Positions 1-7,246 of a stretch of DNA of 41,798 nt are shown piece by piece. A program made the position numbers and the translations under genes. Within the stretch, counting starts at the first letter, position 1. Each line of letters opens with the position of its first letter. The notes under the pieces were generated by a model, which saw only the letters and a list, made by a program, of their open reading frames with translations, made no database searches and was not told the DNA's origin. This DNA comes from Bacteroidales bacterium (lineage in GTDB: Bacteria > Bacteroidota > Bacteroidia > Bacteroidales > Muribaculaceae). Location: contig JAJBUH010000004.1 in NCBI GenBank assembly GCA_020860445.1, positions 1 to 41,798 of the forward strand, given 5' to 3'.

Positions 1-99
1 GGCGAGCACCGCCGACACCACCACGATGAAGTAGTCGATGAAGAATACTCCCCAATACGGCAGCGCCTTTTTGCTGAAGTACCAAGATAAAACTTTCAT
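1..99 (-). CDS. Membrane-bound nucleoside-diphosphate-sugar dehydratase/epimerase (CapD/PglF/WbpM type), N-terminal fragment
   Basis: Only the first 33 codons are in the window; the gene runs off the left edge. The translation starts MKVLSWYFSKKALPYWG and continues into a hydrophobic stretch. This matches the usual N-terminus of the long Bacteroidales polysaccharide dehydratases, which have four membrane helices followed by a cytoplasmic SDR domain that converts UDP-GlcNAc to the 4-keto-6-deoxy sugar. The ATG at 97-99 is the only sensible start. The gene lies downstream of a PglE-like aminotransferase on the same strand, which fits a PglF-type role supplying that enzyme. The catalytic domain is not visible, so the assignment rests on the N-terminal pattern and context alone. 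Confidence 0.6.
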   Translation of the reverse strand, partial: MKVLSWYFSKKALPYWGVFFIDYFIVVVSAVLA

Positions 100-593
100 A
101 AATTTGAAAATATAGTTAGTGAGAGAAATTTTACAAGTAGTTAGGGAGCGGCCCCCTAACGGCAGCCCCCTAACCCCCTAAAGGGGGAAGGCTACCGCCT
201 GCTGAGGGAGCCCCATCAGTTTACCCCGTAGGGGTTGTTTCACATAGCTTTTGCGATACCACCATCCCTGCTACCCCGTAGGGGTTGTTTCACATAGCCG
301 CATCGAAGGTCTCATCCGCATGGCCTCCGTGCCCTCCGCAGCGATTCATCGCCTCCGTGAGAAGGGAACCCCTCCGTGCCCCTCCGTGCCTCCGTGGTTT
401 AAGGAAAACACTATGGTTAAACCACTGATTCTTAATTTTTTAACCACGGAGAAACGGAGAAACACGGAGGGCTAAAGGCTTTTACACGGAGGCCGCGTAG
501 CGGCGCGGAGGACACGGAGGCCATCCGGTTAGAACCCCATTAGAAACCCGTAGTGGAAACCCGAATCCGCATGGCAATTCCCCCTTTAGGGGG
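100..593. repeat. Intergenic repeat block, left edge
   Basis: This 494-base stretch between the dehydratase start and the aminotransferase stop holds no credible gene. It contains C-rich/G-rich palindromic pieces of the form CCCCCTAAAGGGGG (near 172-186 and 578-596), two identical 27-base repeats (222-248 and 272-298) and one copy of the window's CTCCGTG/CACGGAG repeat family. The latter has a CCTCCGTG-rich part at about 316-410 and an ACGGAG-rich part at about 439-530, separated by an AT-rich spacer. Open frames here are low-complexity products of the repeats. The role of these elements is unknown. Confidence 0.8.
222..298. repeat. Pair of identical 27-base direct repeats
   Basis: The sequence TACCCCGTAGGGGTTGTTTC plus CACATAGC occurs at 222-248 and again at 272-298, 50 bases apart. 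Each copy contains the small palindrome CCCCGTAGGGG. With only two copies and one gap this is not a CRISPR array. It looks like a short dispersed intergenic repeat. Confidence 0.7.
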
Positions 594-1913
594 TTAGGGG
601 GCTGGGATAATATTTTCTTTGATTGTTGCGGCGATGAGGCGAGCTTGCTCGGCGGTGACCATGGGGCCGCTGGGCAGGCAGAGGCCGCGCTTGAAAAGCG
701 CCTCGCTCACGCCATTGACGTAAGCCGTTGCCGTGCGGTAGCACGGCTGCAGGTGCATCGGCTTCCACAGCGGACGGCTCTCGATGCCTGCGGCATCCAG
801 CGCCATGCGCAGCGCCTCGACATTGCGGTTCGGTTCGCACTCGGTGTGCGCGGAACCGCCAGCGTGCGTCACGCCGGCCGCGCCGCCCACGGCGCCCTTC
901 ACCGCCTCGGCGTAGGCGAGTTCCTCGCCCTTGACCCGCAACTGCGGGTCAATCACTATCGTGTTGAGCCAGAAATTGCTGTCAAATTCCGGTCCGGGGT
1001 TGTCGTGAATTTCGATTCCCTCGACCCTGGCAAATTCCTGCTTGTACACCTCGGCCAGCATCTTGTGGTGGGCGATGTGCTCGTCGAGCACCGTCATCTG
1101 CCCACGGCCGATGCCAGCGCAGATGTTGCTCATGCGGTAGTTGTACCCGATGCGCTCGTGCTGATAGTATGGATACGCCTCGCGAGCCTGGGTGGCGTAG
1201 AACATCACCTCCCTTTTCGCCTCCTCATCGGGGCAGACCAGGGCTCCGCCCCCGCTGGTGGTAATCATCTTGTTGCCGTTGAACGACAGCACTCCGTACC
1301 TCCCGAAGGTACCGCACACTCTGCCTCCATACCTTGAGCCCAACCCTTCGGCCGAATCCTCGATCACGGGTATGCCGTAGCGGTCGGCGATGGCCATTAT
1401 CTCATCGAGCTTGGCGGGCATGCCGTACAGGTACACGGGCACGATGGCCTTTGGCTTCTTGCCGGTCTTGGCTATGCGGTCCTTGATGGCGGTTTCGAGC
1501 AGTGCCGGATCCATGTTCCAGGTCGCGGCCTCGCTGTCGACAAACACCGGCTTGGCGCCGAGGTAGGTTATCGGGTGCGCCGAGGCGCAGAACGTGAACG
1601 ATTGGCAAATCACCTCGTCGCCCGGCTTCACGCCCATGGCGATGAGCGCCAGGTGAACGCCAGCAGTGCCAGTGCTGAGCGCAACCACCTCCTTTCTGCA
1701 GTTTTCGGCCCACTTGGCACGAGGCCAAGTGGTTATGCCGTCGATTAGTTGCATCTGTTGGCTCGGAGCCGATTCGACAAAGCTGAGCAGATCCTGCTCG
1801 AAAGCGTTGACGTTGGGGCCGAGAGGCACCACCCAATTGGTCACAAACGCCTCGTGAATATACTCCTCTTCCCTCCCGCTCATGTGAGCCAAGCAAAGAT
1901 AAATCCTTTCCAT
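594..1913 (-). CDS. DegT/DnrJ/EryC1/StrS-family PLP aminotransferase (PglE-like sugar aminotransferase)
   Basis: This is a fold-type I PLP enzyme that transfers an amino group to a 4-keto-6-deoxy nucleotide sugar. From the ATG at 1911-1913 it is 439 residues; the upstream extension of the frame has only a non-ATG start. Visible landmarks are STGTAGVHLAL near 80-90 (phosphate binding), the aspartate motif VIEDSAEGLGS at 184-194, and the Schiff-base lysine K215 in SFNGNKMITTSGGG. The length is slightly above the usual 370-400, with an extra segment of about 20 residues near 50-72 and an alanine/glycine-rich insertion near 345-360. The downstream neighbour is a CapD/PglF-like dehydratase, its expected substrate source. 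The gene is clearly more GC-rich than the 13.8-40 kb region. Repeats flank it on both sides. Confidence 0.9.
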   Translation of the reverse strand: MERIYLCLAHMSGREEEYIHEAFVTNWVVPLGPNVNAFEQDLLSFVESAPSQQMQLIDGITTWPRAKWAENCRKEVVALSTGTAGVHLALIAMGVKPGDEVICQSFTFCASAHPITYLGAKPVFVDSEAATWNMDPALLETAIKDRIAKTGKKPKAIVPVYLYGMPAKLDEIMAIADRYGIPVIEDSAEGLGSRYGGRVCGTFGRYGVLSFNGNKMITTSGGGALVCPDEEAKREVMFYATQAREAYPYYQHERIGYNYRMSNICAGIGRGQMTVLDEHIAHHKMLAEVYKQEFARVEGIEIHDNPGPEFDSNFWLNTIVIDPQLRVKGEELAYAEAVKGAVGGAAGVTHAGGSAHTECEPNRNVEALRMALDAAGIESRPLWKPMHLQPCYRTATAYVNGVSEALFKRGLCLPSGPMVTAEQARLIAATIKENIIPAP

Positions 1914-2330
1914 TATATTGTATTTTGATTGATTATTTCGTTCCAAACCCAATTCCCTAACCACGGCCCCCTACCCCCCGCAGCGGGGGAAGGCTACCGC
2001 CTGCTGAGGGAGCCCCAAGTGTGGCCGCGCCCCGGCGCATAGGCAGTGCAACAACCGATGTGGGGGGCACAGGCGCCCTCGCGGGCCCGGTCAGGCGATG
2101 CAAATTTTCCATCCGCATGGCCTCCGTGTCCTCCGCAGCGATTCATCGCCTCCGTGGAAAAACTGACATGTTTCTCCGTGGCCCTCCGTACCTCCGTGGT
2201 TTAAGAAATGCCCTATGGTTAAACCACTGATTGTGAAAATTTTAACCACGGAGAGACGGAGGGGCACGGAGAGGTTAACCCTTTACACTGAGGCCGCGTA
2301 GCGGCGCGGAGGACACGGAGGCCATCCTGG

Positions 2331-2602
2331 TTCGGGTTGCTGATGGGGTTGTGGAGCAGGTCTTCGTGGCCTTGACTAAGCGTCAGCGGCTTCGTGGCCT
2401 TGGGCCCCTTTCCCATCAAAGCAAAAAAGCTCTTCGTGAACTTCGTGATTTCTTCGTGAACTTCGTGGTTTTAGTCTCGCAGATTTAAGCAGATTCCCAC
2501 AGATTTGCTTCCATCCGCATGGCCTCCGTGTCCTCCGCAGCGATTCATCGCCTCCGTGGAAAAACTGACATGTTTCTCCGTGGCCCTCCGTCCCTCCGTG
2601 GT
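2331..2602 (+). repeat. 272-base direct repeat, copy 1 (modules C+A)
   Basis: This segment reappears almost unchanged at 2996-3267, a constant offset of 665 bases. I see only a few substitutions, for example GTGGAGCAGG versus GTGGGGCAGG near the start. Such fresh duplication inside an old repeat block points to recent recombination or local duplication. Confidence 0.85.
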
Positions 2603-2909
2603 GAGAGAAAAACACCATGGTTAAACCACTGATTTTTAATTTTTTACCACGGAGAAACGGAGAAACACGGAGAGCTAATGGCTTTTACACGGAGGCCGCA
2701 TAGCGGCGCGGAGAACACTGAGGCCATCCGGAAAAATCTGTTTAAATCCGTTTAATCTGCGAGGGATTTCTTAAACCACGAAGCTCACGAAGATTTTCAC
2801 GAAGACCACGAAGATTCATTTCCCAATCTGTTTGCGCTCTTGGAATGCCCAAGGCCACTAAGTCGCTGTCGCTCGAAAAGGTCACGAAGCCCTGAGGATG
2901 GCACCCCTT

Positions 2910-2989
2910 AATTCGGGGGTGGCCCCGCTTGCTGGGCCACCAACAGGCGATTGTGTTGATGCCCCAGCAAGCGGGGGCACCTCCGAATT
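2910..2989. repeat. Long imperfect inverted repeat (29-base arms, 22-base loop)
   Basis: The left arm is 2910-2938 and the right arm is 2961-2989. Aligned as a hairpin, 26 of 29 positions pair, with mismatches at arm positions 8, 13 and 28. Both arms end in AATT and contain CCCCGCTTGCTGGG. It sits exactly between repeat modules D and C and is absent from the first C copy at 2331. It could be a tiny MITE-like insertion or a structured palindromic repeat. There is no U-run for a terminator. Confidence 0.8.
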
Positions 2990-2995
2990 TATTGC

Positions 2996-3267
2996 TTCGG
3001 GTTGCTGATGGGGTTGTGGGGCAGGTCTTCGTGGCCTTGACTAAGCGTCAGCGGCTTCGTGGCCTTGGGCCCCTTTCCCATCAAAGCAAAAAAGCTCTTC
3101 GTGAACTTCGTGATTTCTTCGTGAACTTCGTGGTTTTAGTCTCGCAGATTTAAGCAGATTCCCACAGATTTGCTTCCATCCGCATGGCCTCCGTGTCCTC
3201 CGCAGCGATTCATCGCCTCCGTGAAAAAACTGACATGTTTCTCCGTGGCCCTCCGTCCCTCCGTGGT
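2996..3267 (+). repeat. 272-base direct repeat, copy 2 (modules C+A)
   Basis: This is the second copy of the segment at 2331-2602. It differs upstream, where the long inverted repeat abuts it, and downstream, where module E follows instead of module B. Confidence 0.85.
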
Positions 3268-3520
3268 TTAAGGAAAATCCCATGGTTAAAATTAAACCAT
3301 GCGGATTCAGCGGATTAAAACGGAATCTGTTAGAATCTGTTTGGATTATCATCCATTCGGATTGAACGGATTAAAACGGAATCTGCTGGAATCCGTTAGA
3401 TCCCTATGGGGCTTTAACTACGGAAATTTAACCACGGAGAGATGGAGTAACACGGAGAGCTAAAGGCTTTTCACGGAGGCCGCATGGCGGCGCGGAGAAC
3501 ACTGAGGCCATCCGGATGGG
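3184..3520 (+). repeat. Left copy of the direct repeat bracketing the ~37-kb payload (modules A+E+B)
   Basis: This segment aligns with 40362-40692 in the same orientation and module order. The core 3354-3466 matches 40532-40644 over 113 bases with two substitutions at a constant offset of 37178. The parts on either side match more loosely with single-base indels. The stop codon of the first defence gene lies 70 bases beyond this copy. Confidence 0.8.
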
Positions 3521-3589
3521 GTCATCCTACCCTTTCGCCTTAGCAAAAGAGTACGATGAGAAAAAATATCATTTAGTTATTGGTAATCC

Positions 3590-4483
3590 TTATATATGTT
3601 TGCGTATCGAGCCCACATATACCGTGCTATCCACCTTCCTCTCAGGGATAGCGAAATAAATCCGGCAATGCTGATTAGTATTGCCCGAATCATCCTTATA
3701 CATCTTTAAATGTCCCTCGCAATTCAATGTGACATTTCTGGCCTTCTTACCCTCTCCAAGGATTTCAAAATCGAAATTCAATGGCTCGCCCTGTTGAGAT
3801 GCATCCTTGATGCCGTGCCTGCGAGCAAACTCTGGCAAGAATACCCAGAAATCATCACCATCATTAGTCCATTCAAACCCCAAATGGTCATTAAGCACCC
3901 CTAAGCCCTCAACAATGGCCTGGGCGTGACTTTCTAATACATCAGCAAAGCCCTTTCCTATGGTCAAGGAATATTGTATTCTTGGGAAGCATTGTTTCGA
4001 CTCCTCGACAAAATAGCTAAAATCCCTATGATGAGGATATTTGGCCAGATGCTTCCTGCGGAAATTCCTCCAACCATCTACTGTTGAGATTACCTGCCAA
4101 TTATCATCCCAAACCGGTTGCCGATTCATCACCAACACCCCATTGCTCGAATTTTCATCCTCCAATTGCAGGTATTCGATCATTTGCTCTTCATTGGCAT
4201 CAGAGCGCCTGGCTATTTTGAATGCCGATAAGAACCGATTCCTTACATCTCGATTGAACTTCACACCCCTCACATCATTCATAAAATCCATGAATGTCAT
4301 ATCTGAGGTTATGGGTGTCTGCAACAATTCGGCTGAATTGAGATACAGTGTATTTGAATCCTTGAATTTGCCCAAGGTTGTTATCAATTGGCTGAAAGCC
4401 TCAAATTTAACCTTAACCTCAGGCAATTCATCAGTCCCATTATGGGCAAACGACCGATGATTGATATACAAATCAGCGACCAT
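3590..4483 (-). CDS. Unrecognised 297-residue protein, partner of the DUF3696 ATPase
   Basis: I do not recognise a named family. The ATG at 4481-4483 lies 3 bases after the ATPase stop, so the two are co-transcribed and probably translationally coupled. The C-terminus has a charged stretch ending in HCRIYFAIPERKVDSTVYVG and then SIRKHI. To my recollection, similar endings (aromatic-rich strand, then YVGxIxxHL) occur in small proteins encoded next to AAA ATPases in defence-like operons. The middle is rich in Trp, Phe and Tyr (FRRKHLAKYPHHRDFSYF, near 142-159). There is no signal peptide or membrane segment. As the last gene of a Cas2-like/ATPase operon it may be the effector, but no catalytic residues can be named. 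Confidence 0.8.
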   Translation of the reverse strand: MVADLYINHRSFAHNGTDELPEVKVKFEAFSQLITTLGKFKDSNTLYLNSAELLQTPITSDMTFMDFMNDVRGVKFNRDVRNRFLSAFKIARRSDANEEQMIEYLQLEDENSSNGVLVMNRQPVWDDNWQVISTVDGWRNFRRKHLAKYPHHRDFSYFVEESKQCFPRIQYSLTIGKGFADVLESHAQAIVEGLGVLNDHLGFEWTNDGDDFWVFLPEFARRHGIKDASQQGEPLNFDFEILGEGKKARNVTLNCEGHLKMYKDDSGNTNQHCRIYFAIPERKVDSTVYVGSIRKHI

Positions 4484-4486
4484 GGA

Positions 4487-5617
4487 CTATTTATTAGGAT
4501 TGAAAAGTCCTAACTGCAGAATTTCAGCCAAATCATTCTCCTGTTGGTCAAAGAAACCTTCGGGCCAAGGATCAATCTGCCCATCAGCATCCAGCTTAAG
4601 AGGGATAACAGTGAAATCCTTGTCAAAGAAATAGATTGACACGTCATCATGGCTGATGCCAAACTCTGGCTTGAGAGTGCATAGGCGCACAGCATTCAGA
4701 ATATGTTCGCTATGGGTCTCTAAGAATAGCTGTGTATTATTATTCTTGCAAATCTTGACCAGAGCCTGGGTAAGGCGCGATTGAGCGGCAGGATGCAGAT
4801 GAGCCTCAGGGTTCTCGATGATGAGCATACCATCCTTACACCTTAATGCGGCAGCCAGAATCGGCAGCACGTAACTGTAGCCAAACCCATGATTAACCGA
4901 TTTGATTTGATAGTTGCCATCAATGGTCGAGTATCTTAGCGACAGCACTGCGCTGTCTTTGTCCTTACCCTTGATGTCAATCTTGCCCCCATCCATGATG
5001 AAGTTGGTGAGTTCATTTATCTGGGCGTTAAGCTCCTCGTCACGGGAGATAACGTTGAGAGTATGCTCTCCTTCTACGCCACAAGGATTCTCCTTGTCAA
5101 GCAATTCCTTTTGCTCAAACAGCGATGGGTCTCGACGATCAGCAGACACAAAGACAACATTGGCAAAAAGGTCATTGATCTTATTTGGGTAATAAAATAC
5201 TGCATCGCCCTCACCCTCTGAGACATCTCCTAAAGTTTTAAAAACATCAAACTTGCTCTCCTCGTTGATTTTGAAATCACAGAGTTTACCTATTCGATCT
5301 TCCTTCTCTTTATACTTTAGACCGATTTTCTCAAAACCATTTAGATTACTATTGATGTTAATTCTTAGGTATTTGTCATTATCAGTACCCTTTGAAATCA
5401 AATCTTCAAATAAGTCCAGGTCCACATAACAACCCTTTACAGCCAATGTGGTTATGGACTCACAACTTTTTACGCTCTGGGCCAACAACAAAATAGCCTG
5501 AAGGAGTGAAGACTTCCCTCTACCATTGTAGCCAGTGAATATATTGATATTTCTCAAATCAAAACTGGTTTGATTTTTGAAACATTTAAAATTCTCTAAG
5601 GTGATACGGTTTATCAT
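4487..5617 (-). CDS. AAA-family ATPase with C-terminal DUF3696 signature
   Basis: This is an ABC/RecF-like ATPase of 376 residues, a type often encoded in anti-phage operons. The N-terminus MINRITLENFKCFKN is the typical RecF/SMC-like start. Walker A is GYNGRGKSS (29-37). A signature-like NHGFGYSYVLPIL lies at 242-254, Walker B with catalytic glutamate is GMLIIENPEAHLHP (263-276), and the switch histidine is in LFLETHSEH (297-305). The WPEGFFDQQENDLAEIL tail (351-367) is the DUF3696 pattern. Upstream is a Cas2-like protein ending 5 bases before this start, and downstream is an unknown protein. Such ATPases probably sense infection and control an attached effector, which is inference here. Confidence 0.9.
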   Translation of the reverse strand: MINRITLENFKCFKNQTSFDLRNINIFTGYNGRGKSSLLQAILLLAQSVKSCESITTLAVKGCYVDLDLFEDLISKGTDNDKYLRININSNLNGFEKIGLKYKEKEDRIGKLCDFKINEESKFDVFKTLGDVSEGEGDAVFYYPNKINDLFANVVFVSADRRDPSLFEQKELLDKENPCGVEGEHTLNVISRDEELNAQINELTNFIMDGGKIDIKGKDKDSAVLSLRYSTIDGNYQIKSVNHGFGYSYVLPILAAALRCKDGMLIIENPEAHLHPAAQSRLTQALVKICKNNNTQLFLETHSEHILNAVRLCTLKPEFGISHDDVSIYFFDKDFTVIPLKLDADGQIDPWPEGFFDQQENDLAEILQLGLFNPNK

Positions 5618-5622
5618 GGATT

Positions 5623-5886
5623 CTAACTATGTTGATTTACCCAATCCACTGACTTTGAGGGGACCCACCCGGCCAATCTCTTGGGATCTGCGTAGACTAT
5701 CAAAAACTGTTCGCTTGGTTGAATCAAGCCCTCCAACGAATTGAATAATTCATTTTCTTTTTTTTCTGAACTCAGGAAATAAGCCTTTGGCAACACCTGA
5801 GTGGTGTCGCCCTCGCGCTTGAGAGCATCCACAAAAGCGCTCTCGCGACTATTGTCATTAATATTGTAGGATATCAAGTAAAGCAT
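5623..5886 (-). CDS. Cas2-like / SinR-family small ferredoxin-fold protein
   Basis: At 87 residues it starts MLYLISYNIN, the first strand typical of the SinR/VapD/Cas2-like superfamily, followed by a helix (ESAFVDALKREGD), two short strands (AYFLSSEK) and EQFLIVYADPKRLAGW. These proteins share the Cas2 ferredoxin-like fold. Most stand-alone members are uncharacterised; VapD is a ribonuclease. No cas1 or CRISPR array is present, so a role in spacer acquisition is not supported. It is the first gene of a three-gene operon with the DUF3696 ATPase (gap of 5 bases) and the 297-residue protein. The ATG at 5884-5886 begins exactly at the conserved first strand, so the start is secure. Confidence 0.75.
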   Translation of the reverse strand: MLYLISYNINDNSRESAFVDALKREGDTTQVLPKAYFLSSEKKENELFNSLEGLIQPSEQFLIVYADPKRLAGWVPSKSVDWVNQHS

Positions 5887-5914
5887 CTTATCCTTCAGGC
5901 CATAGTTGACCCCA

Positions 5915-5922
5915 CAAAGTTA
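5915..5922 (-). promoter_or_regulatory. Possible Bacteroidota -7 promoter box for the Cas2-like/ATPase operon
   Basis: On the minus strand this reads TAACTTTG, matching the TAnnTTTG consensus, about 29 bases before the ATG of the Cas2-like gene. A convincing TTTG -33 element is not seen at the expected spacing, so this is tentative. Confidence 0.3.
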
Positions 5923-6012
5923 ATGAATTTCTGTGAATTATCAGAATCTCTTTATCCTCTCTCTGACCATTCCCTTCTTAAATATTTGCCTAACAAACCT
6001 TTACAAATAGTT

Positions 6013-6033
6013 AATAATTGCAAAGCAATTATT
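6013..6033. other. Perfect 9-bp hairpin between the small ORF and the Cas2-like operon
   Basis: AATAATTGC-AAA-GCAATTATT is a perfect inverted repeat. It overlaps the stop codon of the small minus-strand ORF at 6029-6187. On the minus strand it is followed by AACTATTTGT, a weak U-run. It could be a modest terminator or a regulatory hairpin upstream of the defence operon. Confidence 0.4.
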
Positions 6034-6187
6034 TCGTTCTGAATAAGTGATGAATCGCTCGCGAGGCATCGAGGCACTCTGGTGATTGGTTGAACACGCA
6101 AGCCTTCCTCATATCGACCGCCTCATCACGCAGCCGATAATCAATGTAAGCCCTTGCCTGCACTATTTTCTCCGTGTCACGAATCAT
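6029..6187 (-). CDS. Small hypothetical protein (52 aa)
   Basis: The frame begins at the ATG 6185-6187 (MIRDTEKIVQARAYIDYRLR) and ends in ECLDASRAIHHLFRTK. A longer frame to 6232 would need a TTG start. It is charged, probably helical and without membrane segments. I do not recognise it. It sits between the Cas2-like operon and the antitoxin remnant, and may be a small accessory protein or a remnant. No homology-type evidence is available to me. Confidence 0.35.
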   Translation of the reverse strand: MIRDTEKIVQARAYIDYRLRDEAVDMRKACVFNQSPECLDASRAIHHLFRTK

Positions 6188-6205
6188 TTCGGTACCTGTT
6201 GATAA

Positions 6206-6465
6206 ATTCCCACTTTTATTTGTAAACACCAAATATTTGACAGAGTTCGTGAGTTTTCCTTAGAAAAACCAAGCAGACACGTCAGAAACAGAATCTGACC
6301 AAAAAACAACTCGGTGAACTCTTAGGAGTGCAAGAGGCACAAGTCTCTAAGATAGAGAGTGGCCGAAGCATAACCTACGCTACCATGGTAAAGGTTTTCA
6401 AGGCCCTTGGGGCCCAAGCAGCCACCCTCGATCTCGGATCCCTGGGACGAGTTGCCCTCTGGTAA
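6206..6465 (+). pseudogene. Frameshifted, N-terminally truncated XRE-family HTH antitoxin (HigA-like)
   Basis: On the plus strand, opposite to all large genes, the frame ending in TAA at 6463-6465 gives a clear helix-turn-helix: QNLTKKQLGELLGVQEAQVS, then KIESGRSITYATMVKVFKAL. It ends in GSLGRVALW, a tail I recall from Bacteroidota HigA/XRE antitoxins. The frame has no start codon before an internal ATG. Upstream, the -1 frame carries the expected preceding sequence (DRVREFSLEK, about 6239-6268). The two frames join if one A is missing from the A-run near 6264-6268. The N-terminal ~40 residues and the toxin partner are absent. A strong terminator follows. Confidence 0.75.
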
Positions 6466-6491
6466 ATAAGCCTATAAATTTTAATGTCTTG

Positions 6492-6517
6492 GAAGCCACT
6501 GTAGTGGCTTCTTTTTT
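6492..6517 (+). terminator. Rho-independent terminator after the broken XRE gene
   Basis: GAAGCCACT and AGTGGCTTC form a perfect 9-bp stem with a 2-base centre (a short loop after fraying), followed by TTTTTT. It lies 27 bases after the antitoxin stop and reads on the plus strand. The capsule operon converges on it from the other side. Confidence 0.85.
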
Positions 6518-6520
6518 ATA

Positions 6521-6553
6521 GGGTATAATACCCAGTAAAAGCTTCCAAGCTTT
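6521..6553 (-). terminator. Possible weak terminator of the capsule operon
   Basis: Downstream of the last capsule gene the minus strand carries AAAGCTTGGAAGCTTTTAC (7-bp stem and a short U-run, 6538-6553), followed by the palindrome GGGTATTATACCC (6521-6533). Neither is a strong intrinsic terminator. Together they mark the end of the operon. Confidence 0.35.
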
Positions 6554-6580
6554 ATACTATTCCCAACTATAGCCTTTAAG

Positions 6581-7225
6581 TTATTGGCCTTTTATCTTTA
6601 GCACCTTGGCGGGGACACCTGCTACAACTGTATGGTCGGGGACATCTTTGATGACAACGGCACCAGCGCCGATTAGGCAATCTTCGCCCAGACGCTTTAC
6701 GCCTGTCGTTACGGTTGCGCCCATGCCGACATAAGTCAATGGCTCAGCAACAACACGAGCTCCAAAATTCACACCGTTTGAAACAAAAGTGCCTTCTTTC
6801 AGATGGCTGTGATGGATAATATTTGAGCCCGAACTAATCATAACAAAGTTGTCAATCACCACCCAGGGCATTATTTGAGTTCCTTGTAGTATATACACTC
6901 CTCTGTGAGAAATTGTCACATCTGGCGCAATATTCACAGTCCTATGGATGAAACTCGGCACCTCATATCCTAGTTCTTCCGCCCATTTTAGGAATTTCAC
7001 ACGAATCGGATTATTCCCTATTGGGCAATAGATTGCTTCTACATCATATTTCTCACGCAGATTAGGCATTTCCGATACTGGTCCAAGCACAGGATAACCC
7101 ATCACCTTCTTTCCAGTCAATAATGGATCATCGTCAAGAAAGCCCACAATATCAATCTGAGCATCGCGGAGATATGAGGCATACACTTCCCCATAGCTTC
7201 CAGCTCCTATGATTACACTTTTCAT
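6581..7225 (-). CDS. PglD/NeuD-like sugar O/N-acetyltransferase
   Basis: The 214-residue protein has the two-part PglD/NeuD layout. An N-terminal Rossmann-like domain opens with MKSVIIGAGSYGEVYASYL and binds the sugar nucleotide. A left-handed beta-helix of hexapeptide repeats follows from about 95 to 195 (VTISHRGVYILQGTQIMPWV, SGSNIIHHSHL, AVVIKDVPDHTVVAGVPAKV). H118-type catalytic histidines of PglD may correspond to the HHSH motif near 138-141. PglD acetylates the 4-amino group of UDP-4-amino sugars using acetyl-CoA. With the PglE-like and PglF-like genes at the left edge this could complete a bacillosamine-type pathway. It is the last gene of the capsule operon. Confidence 0.88.
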   Translation of the reverse strand: MKSVIIGAGSYGEVYASYLRDAQIDIVGFLDDDPLLTGKKVMGYPVLGPVSEMPNLREKYDVEAIYCPIGNNPIRVKFLKWAEELGYEVPSFIHRTVNIAPDVTISHRGVYILQGTQIMPWVVIDNFVMISSGSNIIHHSHLKEGTFVSNGVNFGARVVAEPLTYVGMGATVTTGVKRLGEDCLIGAGAVVIKDVPDHTVVAGVPAKVLKIKGQ

Positions 7226-7246
7226 TACAATATGAATATTGCCGTT

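Larger units (their letters stand above)
1914..3589. repeat. Large mosaic block of CCTCCGTG / CACGGAG / CACGAAG intergenic repeats
   Basis: This 1.7-kb gene-free stretch is built from recurring modules. Module A (CCTCCGTG-rich) lies near 2115-2205, 2518-2602 and 3184-3267. Module B (ACGGAG-rich, with a GGCCGCRTAGCGGCGCGGAG core) lies near 2243-2325, 2645-2730 and 3428-3515. Module C (CTTCGTGG-rich) lies at 2331-2515 and 2996-3180. Module D (CACGAAG-rich) lies near 2735-2880. Module E (repeats of GGATTNAACGGATT) lies near 3290-3410. The open frames inside read as histidine/glycine/glutamate-rich low-complexity peptides, a known class of spurious annotation. No transposase or gene is visible. 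Confidence 0.85.

Noticed and set aside
645..1337. 230-codon plus-strand ORF opposite the aminotransferase
   Set aside because: It is the complementary shadow of a GC-rich gene; the minus-strand frame carries all PLP motifs.
594..1964. Longer aminotransferase frame starting at 1964
   Set aside because: The extension has a non-ATG start and no family similarity; the ATG at 1911-1913 gives a normal N-terminus.
3041..3352. Minus-strand ORF of 103 codons (and similar ones at 2376-2618, 40388-40570, 40704-40916)
   Set aside because: They are built wholly from the CTCCGTG/CACGAAG repeats and give histidine/glycine/glutamate-rich low-complexity peptides; such frames are well-known false genes.
5623..5886. 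A CRISPR-Cas adaptation module, because of the Cas2-like protein
   Set aside because: There is no cas1, no repeat-spacer array and no effector; SinR/VapD-type proteins share the fold without CRISPR function.
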